Assembly: GCA_905250025.1 (NCBI GenBank)
Contig: CAJNOJ010000006.1
Location: forward strand, 682,001 to 746,000
Source: Adineta ricciae
Taxonomy: Eukaryota; Rotifera; Eurotatoria; Adinetida; Adinetidae
Length of the DNA stretch: 64,000 nucleotides
Direction of reading: 5' to 3'
Below the pieces are notes generated by a model. That model had not been told where the DNA came from. It made no database searches and saw only the letters and a program-made list of their open reading frames with translations. Both the position numbers and the translations under genes were made by a program. This document shows, one piece after another, positions 50,773 through 61,197 of the stretch (position 1 is the first letter of the stretch; every line of letters starts with the position of its first letter).

Positions 50773-52087
50773 TTAGGCCACACGTGCAGCAGAACATGTA
50801 CAGCAGACCAAATCATTTGGCGGATTGCTAATATTACAATTCCAACAATTCCACGGACCCTACGAGAAAACAAGCAGGTATATACGGGCACATTTGACTC
50901 AGGAAACAAAAGAACTTGCATCGTCATGAAATACTTTTGTACGCGTTAATTCGAATAGAACAAATACAGTATTCGGCCCGACTCTCAAATGACTCATGGA
51001 ATCATCATCATGAGCCAAATGGCCATTGACAAACAGATACTGTCCACTGGGTAATGATTGATGCGATAGTTCAAACTGAAAGCAAATATTTATAATAATA
51101 TGGATTGTGGACAACCATATTCAATATGAAATACCACTGCACGCAATTCACGAACTGTTGTTGACGGAAATACATGGACTGGTATTGTTGCACCATGCTT
51201 ACCAACCGAATATTTATTGCCATCAAGGCGAACATAGACTCTAGAAATATGGCAGAAGAAATCGAAAGTGTCGAAGACAATTTTCTGAGGTATTCATTAC
51301 AAAAACTCTTGTTCTTTTGCATCATTCCCCGATGGTTTCGCCCGAAGTCGAACTCCCGTTAAAGCCAATTGCGTAGCTAATTGGGCAGCAGCATACGTAT
51401 CACCGCTTTCAATAAGTTCCCCAAGTCCATGGACACTGAGCAAAAGGTCTAAAGTATTTACCGCTAAGAAGGAAAAAAGCAAACAATCAATTTACACAAA
51501 CAAATATCGATCATCTACAGAAACCGAGAAATTCTTACCAGGTGCATGGGGAGCTTGTGGTTGATGAGGAGCATTGGAAATATCATTGAAGGAATGATTG
51601 TGCTGATGATCGTTTGTTGTTGAAGAATTACTGGCTTGGTATTCATCGGTAAAGTTAACGTCGGTTTCAAATCCACTGAAATCATTATCAGCGAACGGAT
51701 TTTGAGACAAATTTCTATAAGTTTGTCTCAGTTTTTCATGAAAGTGATCTCTTGAGTCTGAGTTTAACCATATTCTATAAAAGCCACTTTTGCTACGCAG
51801 TTCATCTGGTTCATCTCGAGACTGCCCATATTTGTATTGATTTGTTGATTTCAGAGGGAAATTGAAGATTTCCTACAATGAAATTCATGCGAACAGGTAA
51901 ATGGGATATCGAACGAAATAGAACATACTGAGTTATTATTCGCTACATCGATGCCTGTCAAAGAATAACTATTTTCTGCATAATATATCAACTGCAGCTG
52001 AGATCTGTCTGAGTAATCCCGGTTGGGACGTCGTTGATCATTAGGTACGTATTGAATACGGCATTTACCATATACTTCAATATCCAT
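50773..52087 (-). CDS. SHARPIN-like protein B: PH-like, LTM, UBL and NZF
   Basis: The protein starts MDIEVYGKCRIQYVPNDQRR, a PH-like fold that continues through EIFNFPLKSTNQYKYGQ to FYRIWLNSDSRDHFHEKL (near 51770-51850). A polar linker rich in Asn, His and Pro follows (51530-51710). LSVHGLGELIESGDTYAAAQ (near 51400-51440) then matches the SHARPIN/HOIL-1 LUBAC-tethering motif. The ubiquitin-like domain reads VRLDGNKYSV ... LPSGQYLFVNGHLAHDDDSM (near 50980-51240). A final finger, GPWNCWNCNISNPPNDLVCC, ends the protein. SHARPIN binds HOIP and ubiquitin in LUBAC, which makes Met1-linked chains in inflammatory signalling. The Thr-Phe ubiquitin-contact pair of NZF fingers is Asn-Ile here. The protein is closest to gene A next door, so they look like tandem duplicates. 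Confidence 0.8.
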
Positions 52088-52092
52088 GTTAT

Positions 52093-52110
52093 CTAGAACG
52101 AAAAGTAAAA
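52093..52110 (-). promoter_or_regulatory. candidate trans-splice acceptor before SHARPIN-like B
   Basis: TTTTACTTTTCGTTCTAG on the minus strand ends five nt before the ATG of gene B. The full gap to the stop of gene A is 89 bp. Confidence 0.45.
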
Positions 52111-52176
52111 TAATGTTTCCTGATGAGCAAAACGCTCCGTTAAATTAAACAATGTATTCAAAAATTAGGTAAATAT

Positions 52177-53427
52177 CTATTGACTGATCACAAAAAGTAC
52201 AAAAAGCGAATTGGATTGAATATTTAAATCTTCCATACTAGAATCTTCATGTGCTAAATGCCCATTCACAAAGAAATATTGATTGACCGGTAAGAATTTA
52301 TGTGAGGATTCAAACTATTGAAATGGAAAATGCATATATATATATATATATATAATTGATTAGACAAAAAAAAAGAAGAATTTTTCTTACAACAGCGCGT
52401 AGTTCACGTATTTTTGTCGATGGATAAACACTCATTGTAAGCTCTTCGTTTGAGTCATTATAATTCCATCGACTACCATCAATCCTCACTTTGATACTAT
52501 TCGATTAGTTTAATATAAAAGTACAAAAAACGAATTTTTCTCTTTTTATTTTTTCCCTTACGGTATTGCCAGTTCGTTCGTTTTATTCCATGGGCTAGCT
52601 TTTAGCTGTACATGTGCCTGAGCTAATTTTCTTGCTAATTCAACAGCTTCGTTCACATGACCTGATCGAATTTGTTCACCCAATTCGTAAACATCCGCCA
52701 AAATATCTACAATCGAACATTTGTATAGAGAATCTACTCATAAATTGACTTTATATGGTATAGAAAGTGCGAAATCTCACGAAAATACGACAGATTTCAT
52801 CAATGGCTGCTAACATATTCTACGCACAGACTCAACTCGACTACGAAAACAATAATCAGTAACCGTCAAGTTTTAAAATACCACTCCACATTTACACAAA
52901 CAAAGATTTCGTACCATTTCGATTGCTTTGCGGTGTAGACTCCGGAGGAATTGGGGAATTTCTTTTTAGAGAAACTGATCGTTGTTGTTGTGGTGGTGCT
53001 GGTGCTGGTGCTGGTAGTGGTGATGGTTCACCGTTTATGCTACTTAGTTGTTCGAAACATATTTCCAGTGCTTCATGAAAACCCGTTCGTGATGGCGCAC
53101 CGATCCATAACTGATACGTGCCACGTTGATCATGGACTTGATCAGGGTCATTTGGTGTCTGCCCATATTGATAGGTATCTCTGTGTTTCAATGGAATATT
53201 GAAAATTTCCTAGAAGCAAATAAGTTGTATTTTGAGAAACCAATCATCGGTCAGTTGAAGTATTTTACTGTTCGGTTATTTTCTATGTCAAGTGCTTGTA
53301 TGGAATAATCAGCGAAATCATGTTGCATCAATTGAACGATTGATCGCTCCGAATAATCATTTTGGGAATTTTGTTGTCCACGAGGTATAAACTGAATGCG
53401 GCAAGTAGAATAACATGCAAGACTCAT
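52177..53427 (-). CDS. SHARPIN-like protein A: PH-like, LTM and UBL
   Basis: The protein starts MSLACYSTCRIQFIPRGQQN and runs in register with gene B (YSERSIVQLMQHDFADYSIQ; EIFNIPLKHRDTYQYGQTP). The PH-like part closes with YQLWIGAPSRTGFHEALEI (near 53080). A Pro/Ala linker (PAPAPAPPQQQ) follows, then LADVYELGEQIRSGHVNEAV (near 52690), the LTM-type helical pair. The UBL contains VRIDGSRWNYNDSNEE and LPVNQYFFVNGHLAHEDSSM (near 52280), ending in TAG at 52177. There is no NZF finger after the UBL, unlike gene B and vertebrate SHARPIN. A TA dinucleotide run lies in one intron (52332-52354). The gene starts 253 bp from the divergent ANAPC15-like gene. Confidence 0.78.
52332..52354. repeat. TA dinucleotide microsatellite
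   Basis: About ten tandem TA units inside an intron of SHARPIN-like gene A. Confidence 0.85.
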
Positions 53428-53680
53428 TTTATCTAAATAAACACATGAAAATCATCTAATTATACATTGGGAACGGAAAAAGTCTTTTGAAACATCAAAT
53501 TAAGAAAAAATTTCGCATACGATGTCAACTGCCTGTAAGCAACCTTACATATGTTTTCTAACTGATCATAGAGGTCCATATCTGCCTTCCTATTGGTGGG
53601 AAAGGAATAAACAAATAATTGACGATCGGTTCATTTTCCACCACGGATTTTTCCCTTTCCCATTTTCCGAATCATTAGAT
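53428..53680. promoter_or_regulatory. divergent promoter region between SHARPIN-like A and ANAPC15-like genes
   Basis: 253 bp separate the two ATGs on opposite strands, so both promoters must lie here. A frame from 53522 reads continuously into the ANAPC15 coding region but has no family match and is probably 5' UTR. Confidence 0.45.
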
Positions 53681-54162
53681 ATGTCTTCGCATCTATGGCC
53701 GACGAATGAAACATCAAAAGTCAATGCACTATGGTTTCGACCATTACAACCTGGTAAAACCCGGCTTGTCTCTTCTTTATTCTATTGCATCTTATTTTTA
53801 GTTCGAGAAGACGTTAGTTTGGCTAAATTCGAAGACATACTCGAACAAGAACGACGCCGTTATGTTGAAAAAGGTTTCTACTCTTCTTAGAACTTTATGT
53901 TCCATTACAATGAATTCTATTTTAGGTTTAAATTTACCATTTCATGGACGAACTGAAATGGATAATGGCGATGTATGAACTTCTTCCGAAGAGAACAACA
54001 CACACGTGGATACTTCGTTTTTTTTTCATTTTGTAGGACGATGAAGATGGTGATGAAGCTGAAGAGGAGAGCGAAGGTGGCGAACAAGATGATGAAATGG
54101 ATGCTCAACAAGGTGCCGGTTCGCCAGGAAACGGAGCAAACATTGCTGGTGGAGTGTCATAA
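53681..54162 (+). CDS. anaphase-promoting complex subunit 15 (ANAPC15-like)
   Basis: Starting at ATG 53681, the protein reads MSSHLWPTNETSKVNALWFR. The spacing from Met to the LWF motif equals that of APC15 (MSTLFPSLFPRVTETLWF by family knowledge). A 46-nt intron (53754-53801) joins RPLQP to VREDVSLAKFEDILEQERRR, the conserved helix. GLNLPFHGRTE follows, then a strongly acidic tail (DDEDGDEAEEESEGGEQDD), as in APC15. APC15 helps turn over the mitotic checkpoint complex on the APC/C ubiquitin ligase. Similarity is moderate. A longer version beginning at 53522 cannot be excluded. An AATAAA lies at about 54225. Confidence 0.7.
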
Positions 54163-54267
54163 GATATAATACTCGATTGATGTCTTTCCTTCTTTGTCAG
54201 ATGTATTTTGAAAAATATTCTATGAATAAATATTTCGTTCTTTCTTAGATATACATATGTATGTCTC

Positions 54268-54282
54268 CACTTCTAGTTTTAG
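54268..54282 (+). promoter_or_regulatory. candidate splice acceptor before SHARPIN-like C
   Basis: CCACTTCTAGTTTTAG ends two nt before ATG 54285, in a 122-bp gap after the ANAPC15-like stop. Confidence 0.4.
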
Positions 54283-54284
54283 AT

Positions 54285-55609
54285 ATGTCTTCAAAGGAAT
54301 TGTAAGAAAATTCGAATGCAGTACTAAAAATATTTCTACTTTTTTTGGTCCGAGAAGAAAAGTTCCTGTACAAAGGGTGCGAATTCGGAAGGCTAATGAA
54401 ACGACGATAGATACTCATGAAAAGAACGTGGAAGTACGCCTGCTGTATGACAAACCGAGAGAAACCTCGTATCTTTGCGTGCACGCAGATGATGAGGTAC
54501 ATTAATTTTATATTTAACTTTCATATAATGAACTGAATTTCTTGTTCTTAGAGGAAACTTTTGTGTAACATCCGTGACGTAAAATTGATTGATGAGTCTT
54601 CATCAAAAGACATCGTAACTATCTATACTCCGAAAAATACGGTCATTATATTTTACGATACCGAAAAAGAGGACGTGTTAAACTTTTTCTTTGAATTACG
54701 AAAAAGAGTTGGAGGTGCAGATGATCAACCTGCCAAACCAGGTATGTATATTCATGGAAAGTTATTGAAGATAATAGTAAACTTAAGAAGGAACGAAGCG
54801 TAGGTGTGTAGACAAACTCATCTCTTCTTATACTTAGAAACGCATCTATACTATTCGCCACAATTGGAACAAGGTATGACAATTATCGCTGAGTTATGCT
54901 AACCTAAGATTCGAACGTATTCGTAACAGAAAAGGAAAAATGTTCATATTAAATTGAAACCAAGCTACGACTAACATCTATGTATGTGATATGGCTAATT
55001 TTTTAATGTAAATTCAACAATTCATTAGTAACTTTCGGATTTTGCGTATTTTGTTTAATAGGACAAATGGAAGCGATGATTAATGAACTTGTGGAGTTGA
55101 TTAAAGCTGGTAGTTCAGAGAAAGCAAAGCGTAGTGTTGAACAATTAGCCGCACATAAAATCAATGTTCAGTTTCGCCTTTCGAACAAACAAGTTTCGTC
55201 AAAGGCTGATGATGTTAATGAAAAGTCAAAAGATTCTGATCTTGAGTATGAATGAATGACTAATTCTGTCTCTGTATTTTATTATGATATCTAGATTGAT
55301 ACTTCAAGTTGAATTTCGAGCGCCTAAAGAGCCTATTCAGATACCGATTACAGTTCATTGTGGCACGACGTTGCGATCAATCAAACGTCAAGTTCGCGTG
55401 CAGAAATGAGATCTTTCCTAAAAGTAAAACTATTCATTTAGGTTGAGCACGAGGTAGGAATCGAATGCGCTGATCAACATTGGTTTACTTGCCATCGATA
55501 TCCGCTGTCGGATAAATATATCTTTGGATCTTCCATGCCTGTTAGTTCAAATCAAACTTGTCTACATCCGATTCGGTCCGGTGATACATTATATATGTAT
55601 GTCGCTTAG
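54285..55609 (+). CDS. SHARPIN-like protein C: PH-like, LTM and UBL
   Basis: The preferred start is ATG 54285. A 61-nt intron (54302-54362, GTAAGA to AAAAG) gives MSSKEFPVQRVRIRKANETT; reading from 54257 without that intron is the alternative. The PH-like region includes VEVRLLYDKPRETSYLCVHA and CNIRDVKLIDESSSKDIVTI and ends in VLNFFFELRKRVGG. After an intron comes MEAMINELVELIKAGSSEKA then KRSVEQLAAHKINVQF (near 55070-55170), aligning with the LTM of genes A and B. The C-terminal UBL has VEFRAPKEPIQIPITVHCG, HWFTCHRYPLSDKYIFGSS and RSGDTLYMYVA (near 55310-55609). No NZF follows. It is far more diverged than A and B. The domain order identifies it more firmly than the sequence does. Confidence 0.65.
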
Positions 55610-55908
55610 CCATCTATTGCATACTAGTATCAATGGGCCAGTCTTTTCTTCTTGTTACATCTAACTTAGAAAGTTTTTCATCTCTCCATAATAAGCTGTC
55701 GCGTGGTTTATCTTTAATTGTCATGTTGATGTTTTTTGATGATATAGAACAACGTAAAAATGATACATATAGTGTTCAGGGTGTGAAGTATAAGTTAATA
55801 TCATCCCAATTCATTTGACTTTCATGAAAAACTTCATGTTTATCTTATTTTATTCTAGATATTTTCGATGTCGCTGTAAGCTTTATTCAGTTCTACGTTG
55901 AATCAAGA

Positions 55909-56952
55909 ATGATGTCTTCTTTGCCATATTGTAGAACGGGTACAGTAAACCAGGCTATGATATTAGATGAAGCGAATGGCCGCAATAATAGCTATTCTAA
56001 CGCAAGGCTACGAATAACAAAAGTCAATCCGAAACTTACCATACAAATTCCACCCGATGATACGGTAGTTTTTCCATCGAGCTTAATTGTATTTCTATAA
56101 TTTCATTGGCTAGATTGTATATGAGGTTGATCTCAGAAATTGCTCTTACGTCTCAGAATCATCCTCACCCGGCAGTGTAGAATGCATTGAAGATAAAGTC
56201 AGTCGAAAGAAAATACTTATCTTAGATAATAAAACAGAAAACAGAGAATTATTCGATTTCATGCGAGATTATCTGAAAAGTAAGTGCCTCAGTAACTTTA
56301 CTTTGATAAGAATCAATTAATTTTCTTAGATCCACCTATTATACCCGAGCCCCAACGAGATATAACTATCGATGGAGCCAAAGTGAATAAACTAATCACA
56401 GCACTGAGCAATAAGAACGCGACTGAAGCTGCTCAAATTGCCAATCAACTTGCCAGTGTTCGAACACCCGTTCAATTCGGTTTGGATCTGATGAATGAAA
56501 CAGGAAATACACCGTCTGCCCCGCCACCGCCGCCTGTTGAGCAACCATTGAAGTAACTATAACTCACACTCGCTTATTCATCGATGCCATGCACGAGCCA
56601 ATAGATCTATTCGAGTTTGAACAATAAACATTCTGTTTTACTATTAAGGATGAAATTATCCATTGAAAGTTATCTAATTGATCAATGTGTTGACACCCAA
56701 TTTGATATTCGTATTCTTCGTAAAACAACAATTCGACAATTAAAAGAAATGGTAGCATTATCGAAAGCATTGGCATCCTATACATCGCACTGATTTTCCT
56801 CTTAGGTAGCAACCGAAATAGACGTTAGTCGAGATCGACAACACTGGTATATCCATCGAGAATATCTTCCAGACGACTACACATTCGGAGATTCGATACC
56901 ACGCATTATGGATGGGACAGTGCTTATTCTTTATATCGCCAAACCTAACTGA
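55909..56952 (+). CDS. SHARPIN-like protein D: PH-like, LTM and UBL
   Basis: The protein starts MMSSLPYCRTGTVNQAMILD (Met 1 or 2). The PH-like part continues ARLRITKVNPKLTIQIPPDD, then IVYEVDLRNCSYVSESSSPG, and closes with ENRELFDFMRDYLKN (near 56270). The LTM-type segment reads GAKVNKLITALSNKNATEAA then QIANQLASVRTPVQF (near 56375-56480). A polyproline linker (SAPPPPPPVEQPLK) is followed by a 107-nt intron. The UBL then includes IRILRKTTIRQLKEMVA, HWYIHREYLPDDYTFGDSIP and MDGTVLILYIAKPN. No NZF follows. The UBL resembles that of gene C (HW[FY]..HR...D.Y.FG), so C and D form a second sub-pair. The gene lies 299 bp after C and 188 bp before the macrodomain gene. Confidence 0.65.
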
Positions 56953-57112
56953 GATATTTGAATTAATCACTTTATCATTTCGATATTTTTCATAGTGAAA
57001 ATTTCTTTAAACACGAGCTAAACAAAGAAAAGTACACAAATAATACTGTGCTTTTTGTGATAATTTATATGATTTGCTTTCTATTTAATATATATATTTC
57101 TGAAATGAATAC

Positions 57113-57120
57113 CGTTCTAG
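57113..57120 (+). promoter_or_regulatory. candidate splice acceptor before macrodomain gene
   Basis: CCGTTCTAG lies 20 nt before the macrodomain ATG and would mark either a spliced-leader site or a 5' UTR intron. Confidence 0.3.
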
Positions 57121-57140
57121 CCTTTTATATCTTGATAAAT

Positions 57141-57772
57141 ATGGGACTTTCATCACTTACACAAAAATTGTCGATACAAGTCACTCATTGTAGTTTACTT
57201 GAAGTGAAGAAATATCATCCAAATGTCACAGCAATTGTCAATGCAGCAAACGTTTATATGAGAGGAGGTAAGCACTCGGTTAGACACGATATTTTCTTTC
57301 TTACAAGAAATTATCAGGCGGTGGTCTTGATGGTGCTATTCACAAAGCAGCTGGTTCAGAGTTATTGCAAGAACTAAAGAAACTCGTTCCAACAAAAACT
57401 CAAACAGCTGAAGTCATCGTGAGCAAGGGATATAAAACTGGCTTTTCTCATATTTTACACGTTGCTGGACCAATTTACTCATCATCAAATCCGGACGAAT
57501 CTCGAAAGTTACTTGAAGAAACATATACAAATGTTATACGAACAGCTGATTCACAAGGAATCAATGCGCTTGGCTCGGCATCGATTAGCACAGGTATATA
57601 TGGTTACCCATTAGACGATGCTGCAAAAGTGGCTATTTCAACTGTTGCGCGTGAACTGTCGCAATCGCAACACTTGAAAACAGTTATCTTTGCAATGCTT
57701 GGACAACAAGAATATGATGTATTTACTAAAGCGTATCAACAATGGAAACACAAACACGAAAGCGATTTGTAG
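57141..57772 (+). CDS. macrodomain ADP-ribose hydrolase/reader (MacroD-type)
   Basis: Two exons. The start is taken at MGLSSLTQKLSIQVTHCSLL because an AG and a pyrimidine tract sit just upstream. The ADP-ribose-binding signature is split by an intron (57269-57319): TAIVNAANVYMRGG joins GGLDGAIHKAAGSELL, giving the classical N-A-A-N and G-G-G-x-D-x-A-I-H motif. The phosphate loop is ASISTGIYGYPLDDAAKVAI. Length is about 193 residues, essentially one macrodomain with no other module. Such proteins remove ADP-ribose from proteins or nucleic acids, or hydrolyse O-acetyl-ADP-ribose. The gene sits at the end of the SHARPIN/HOIL-1 cluster and on the strand of genes C and D. An AATAAA lies near 57823. 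Confidence 0.9.
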
Positions 57773-58477
57773 AAAGAACATGAATTTTATTCGTATTATA
57801 GAGTAAAACGATTTGATAAATAAATAATTGACGTATCATACGTAAACAATGTGACTTGATTCATTAGCGATATGAGAGCATATGAGTACAATTGTGAATC
57901 ACATGTTTTTTCTCCGTCGAACAAACAAAACCGGATAGTAAACCGGATTTCTTGCTTAATACACATTGAGTGACGACCTGCATCGATTTATCACATAATA
58001 ACAAATCATCAAAAACATAATTAATCTAATCTATGAGTGAGAGACAACAAGCGAAACTTTCCTTTCAAGGTATTTGAAGGACGTACGACAAACTTAAACG
58101 AAATGGTGTTTATGCTTCAATAATCATACGTTGTTCTTCATAGTTCGTTCTTGTCATAGATTACTGTGCTCTAAATGCGCAACTACTAGACTTAGTGAGA
58201 CAAAAAAAAACGAACGATCATAGTCAGCAAACACTATTCAAACAAAATATTATTGTTATGAAGGTAAGTGAGTAAAATTTTCAAGGACCTCATCCGATTT
58301 TAGTGGGAAAATGTATAATTTTACCTCGACAATTATGAGAAGATTCGTTTAATTGTCAAAAACATATTAATGGTCACACATAATTATCTAAATTAGCCTT
58401 TTGCTCTTTCATCTGTACATTAGATCATCTATACATTTTTACCATTACTTTTTTGTATTTCGTTTTACTATTAGAAC
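57773..58477. other. intergenic, no gene seen
   Basis: Contains the polyadenylation signal of the macrodomain gene and the promoter of the ABCG gene. No coding frame is supported. Confidence 0.5.
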
Positions 58478-60844
58478 ATGGAACTGGACGATGTGAATAC
58501 AAAATCATCAAGTGCAGATGTCGATGATGATTTAAACGTTGACGATCAAGTCTATAAAAGAAGTCATAGTGATCATCAATTGCATATTGCGAATAGAGAA
58601 CATCGAGAACACCGTCCACGACAAACCTCACTGTCTGGTGCCCCAATTTCTGTAATCTACGAAGTACCAACTGATGCAAAGGACGGTGAAATCACTTTTA
58701 CACCGCCGCCAACGGCTGCTTCAGCTAGCTATGCTAATCATCAACATCGTCGATCGACTGGAACAGGACCCCATGAGCGACAATTATCTATACTCGATCC
58801 GATGTCCGACCGTGTTAGTACTATTCTTGTTTGGCAAAATTTAGCTGTTTCTACGCGAATAAGCAAACGACAACAATTCATTCACAACTTGAGATCTAAA
58901 GGTCCTCCACTAACAAGCAAACGCTTATTACATAACGTTAGTGGAGCTATCACTGGTGGATTGTGGGCAGTCATGGGTAATTTTCTTTCTTTTCTTTGAG
59001 CAACTTCTTCGAAAATATCGAACTCTTTCTCTTCAGGTCCATCTGGCTCTGGTAAATCCACTCTTCTCAATACATTAGCTTGTCGTCTGGATGTCAACAC
59101 CGTGGTCGAAGGTGAAATGCGTCTCAATGGTGCACCGTACGATAATGCTGAATTGAAGCGTGTTTCGGGTTATGTTATGCAAGATGATTTGTTGAATGGC
59201 TATTTGACTGTCGAAGAAACATTGATGTATACAGCTGAACTGCGATTACCAAGAACATTCACCGATAAAGAAAGACGAGATCGTGTTGATGACGTTCTTA
59301 ATGACTTAGGCTTAACACACGCTCGGCACGATATCATCGGTAGTCAACTAAGACAAGGTATATCTGGTAGTGAACGTAAGCGTTTGTGTGTTTGTATGCA
59401 ATTGCTCAATCGACCGCAACTGTTGTTTCTCGATGAACCAACTACGGGCTTGGATTCAGTGACAGCTCTTGACCTGTTGTACACACTCAATGCACTTGCT
59501 CATGGTAAATCACAGGATAAAGCTGTCACCATCGTCTGTTCGATCCATCAGCCTCAAGCTAAAATATTCAACTTATTCGATTCCATAGTTCTACTCAAAG
59601 CAGGTCATATCATCTATCAAGGTTCAAGAAAGATGTCCACTGTAAGTTGGTTTTCTAATTTGATCGAATTGCAAAGATTGACGATATATTCTAGGAAATA
59701 TTTCGTGCCGCTGGACATCCTTGTCCCTTGTTCACCAATCCCGCTGATCATTTACTGGATGTAATCACTCCACCAAAGAGTGGTGCAAACAATAGTGATG
59801 AACCTCAACTAACACTCGAACAACAAGCAGCTGTTGATGAAGCAATTGTGAAAGCACAACCACCCATCGATATTGACCTTAACTTGGGTGTAAATAAACG
59901 TGTTGGTCAAATGACCAATATACCGCCGAATCCAACGTGGCACAAACAAATTCGAGTACTCGTTCGGCGTAATTTACGTGAACAGTCACGTAAAATCAAC
60001 ATCATAATCACCTCGATTTTACAAACAGTTATCATGGCCGTTTTGATTGGTACAGTTTTCTTGAAAATTGGAACTAATCAAGCAAGTGTGGTCCGACGTG
60101 AACCAGTGATTTTCTTTTGTGTAATCAATCAAGGTGTCTTTGGTGCATTAACTGTTATCAACTCGTTTCCAGTTGAACGAACGTTAACACTACGTGAACG
60201 AGCATCAGGCACATACTTCGCTAGCGCGTATTTCGTGGCCAAGATCATCTCCGATACACTTGTTCAACTACCCATTCCAATTATTTTTGTAAGCATGTCT
60301 CTCCTATCGAAATAACTCCTGATGTACGAATGTGTTCTAGACATGTATTGTATATTTTCTGATCGGCTTACAACCTGTTGCTGGGAAGTTCTTTATCTTT
60401 ATGTTATTCATTGTACTGTGTTCAGTAACATCGACTTCACTAGCACTGATGATCTCTGCTATATGTCGAACGACAGCGCTGAGTGTCACTGTTTTACCTA
60501 TGGTGCTTGAAGTGACACGTCTTTTCGGTGGATTTTTCATTGCTCCATCACGTGTACCAGGCTATTTATCATGGCTTGATGCATTATCTTATATAAAATA
60601 TTCATTTGTTGGTGCTGCATTAAATGAATTGAGCGGCTTAAAATTAAGCTGTGATGGATTAAAAACGACACGTTACAACGACACGTATTCAATCAATGCA
60701 ACATGTATACAAGTTGGTGATCAAACTATACACGATCGTGGATACGATTATATTAGTATTGGTGGATGTATTGGTGTTCTAGTTGCTTTCATAATATTCT
60801 GCCGTGGTTGCGCTTTCCTTGGTGTCCGGTTTCTCAAACATTAA
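58478..60844 (+). CDS. ABCG-family half transporter
   Basis: A long polar N-terminus starts MELDDVNTKSSSADVDDDLN. The nucleotide-binding domain follows: Walker A is completed by splicing (VMG joins PSGSGKSTLLNTLACRL), then Q-loop YVMQDDLLNGYLTVEETL, signature ISGSERKR (near 59365), Walker B LLFLDEPTTGLDS and H-loop CSIHQP. The membrane domain contains about six segments, including TSILQTVIMAVLIGTVFLKI and the NSFPVERTLTLRERASGTYF motif typical of ABCG proteins. A Cys-containing extracellular loop lies before the last segment. The NBD-then-TMD order makes this a half transporter that must dimerise; relatives export lipids or xenobiotics (ABCG2/white type). The second Gly of the signature motif is Ser. 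Four or so introns. An AATAAA lies near 60910. Confidence 0.92.
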
Positions 60845-61197
60845 CTCTAAGCATCAAATGAAATCTTGTTTGACACGTTTTCTTTTTACTATATAATGTT
60901 TATACGTATAAATAAATGCTTAGTTTGATTCATAAAAAAAAGTTAGAGAAAAACGAAACACAACCGAAATCGTCTCGCATACAATCTTATTGATGACATT
61001 CAAAAATTGCAAATCTTATGTTTGTCTCGTTTTCGTATGCAGCCAATCGTATCTGTTATGTATGTGTGTGTGTTTATCGTGACTTTTGACTTAAATATAT
61101 ATGTATGAAATATATATAAATATACAACAAAAAATGATAAGGCAAAAAAAAAGAAGAATTAAATAGATGTCATAGAGAAAGTTTGTACGAAACTAAA
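60845..61197. other. convergent 3' flank, no gene seen
   Basis: 353 bp between the stops of the ABCG gene (plus) and the basic gene (minus). It holds a polyadenylation signal near 60910 and AT-rich runs. Confidence 0.5.

Noticed and set aside
53522-53680. Open frame upstream of and continuous with ANAPC15-like coding sequence
   Set aside because: It has no family similarity, and the internal ATG at 53681 gives exactly the APC15 N-terminal spacing, so the upstream part is treated as 5' UTR.
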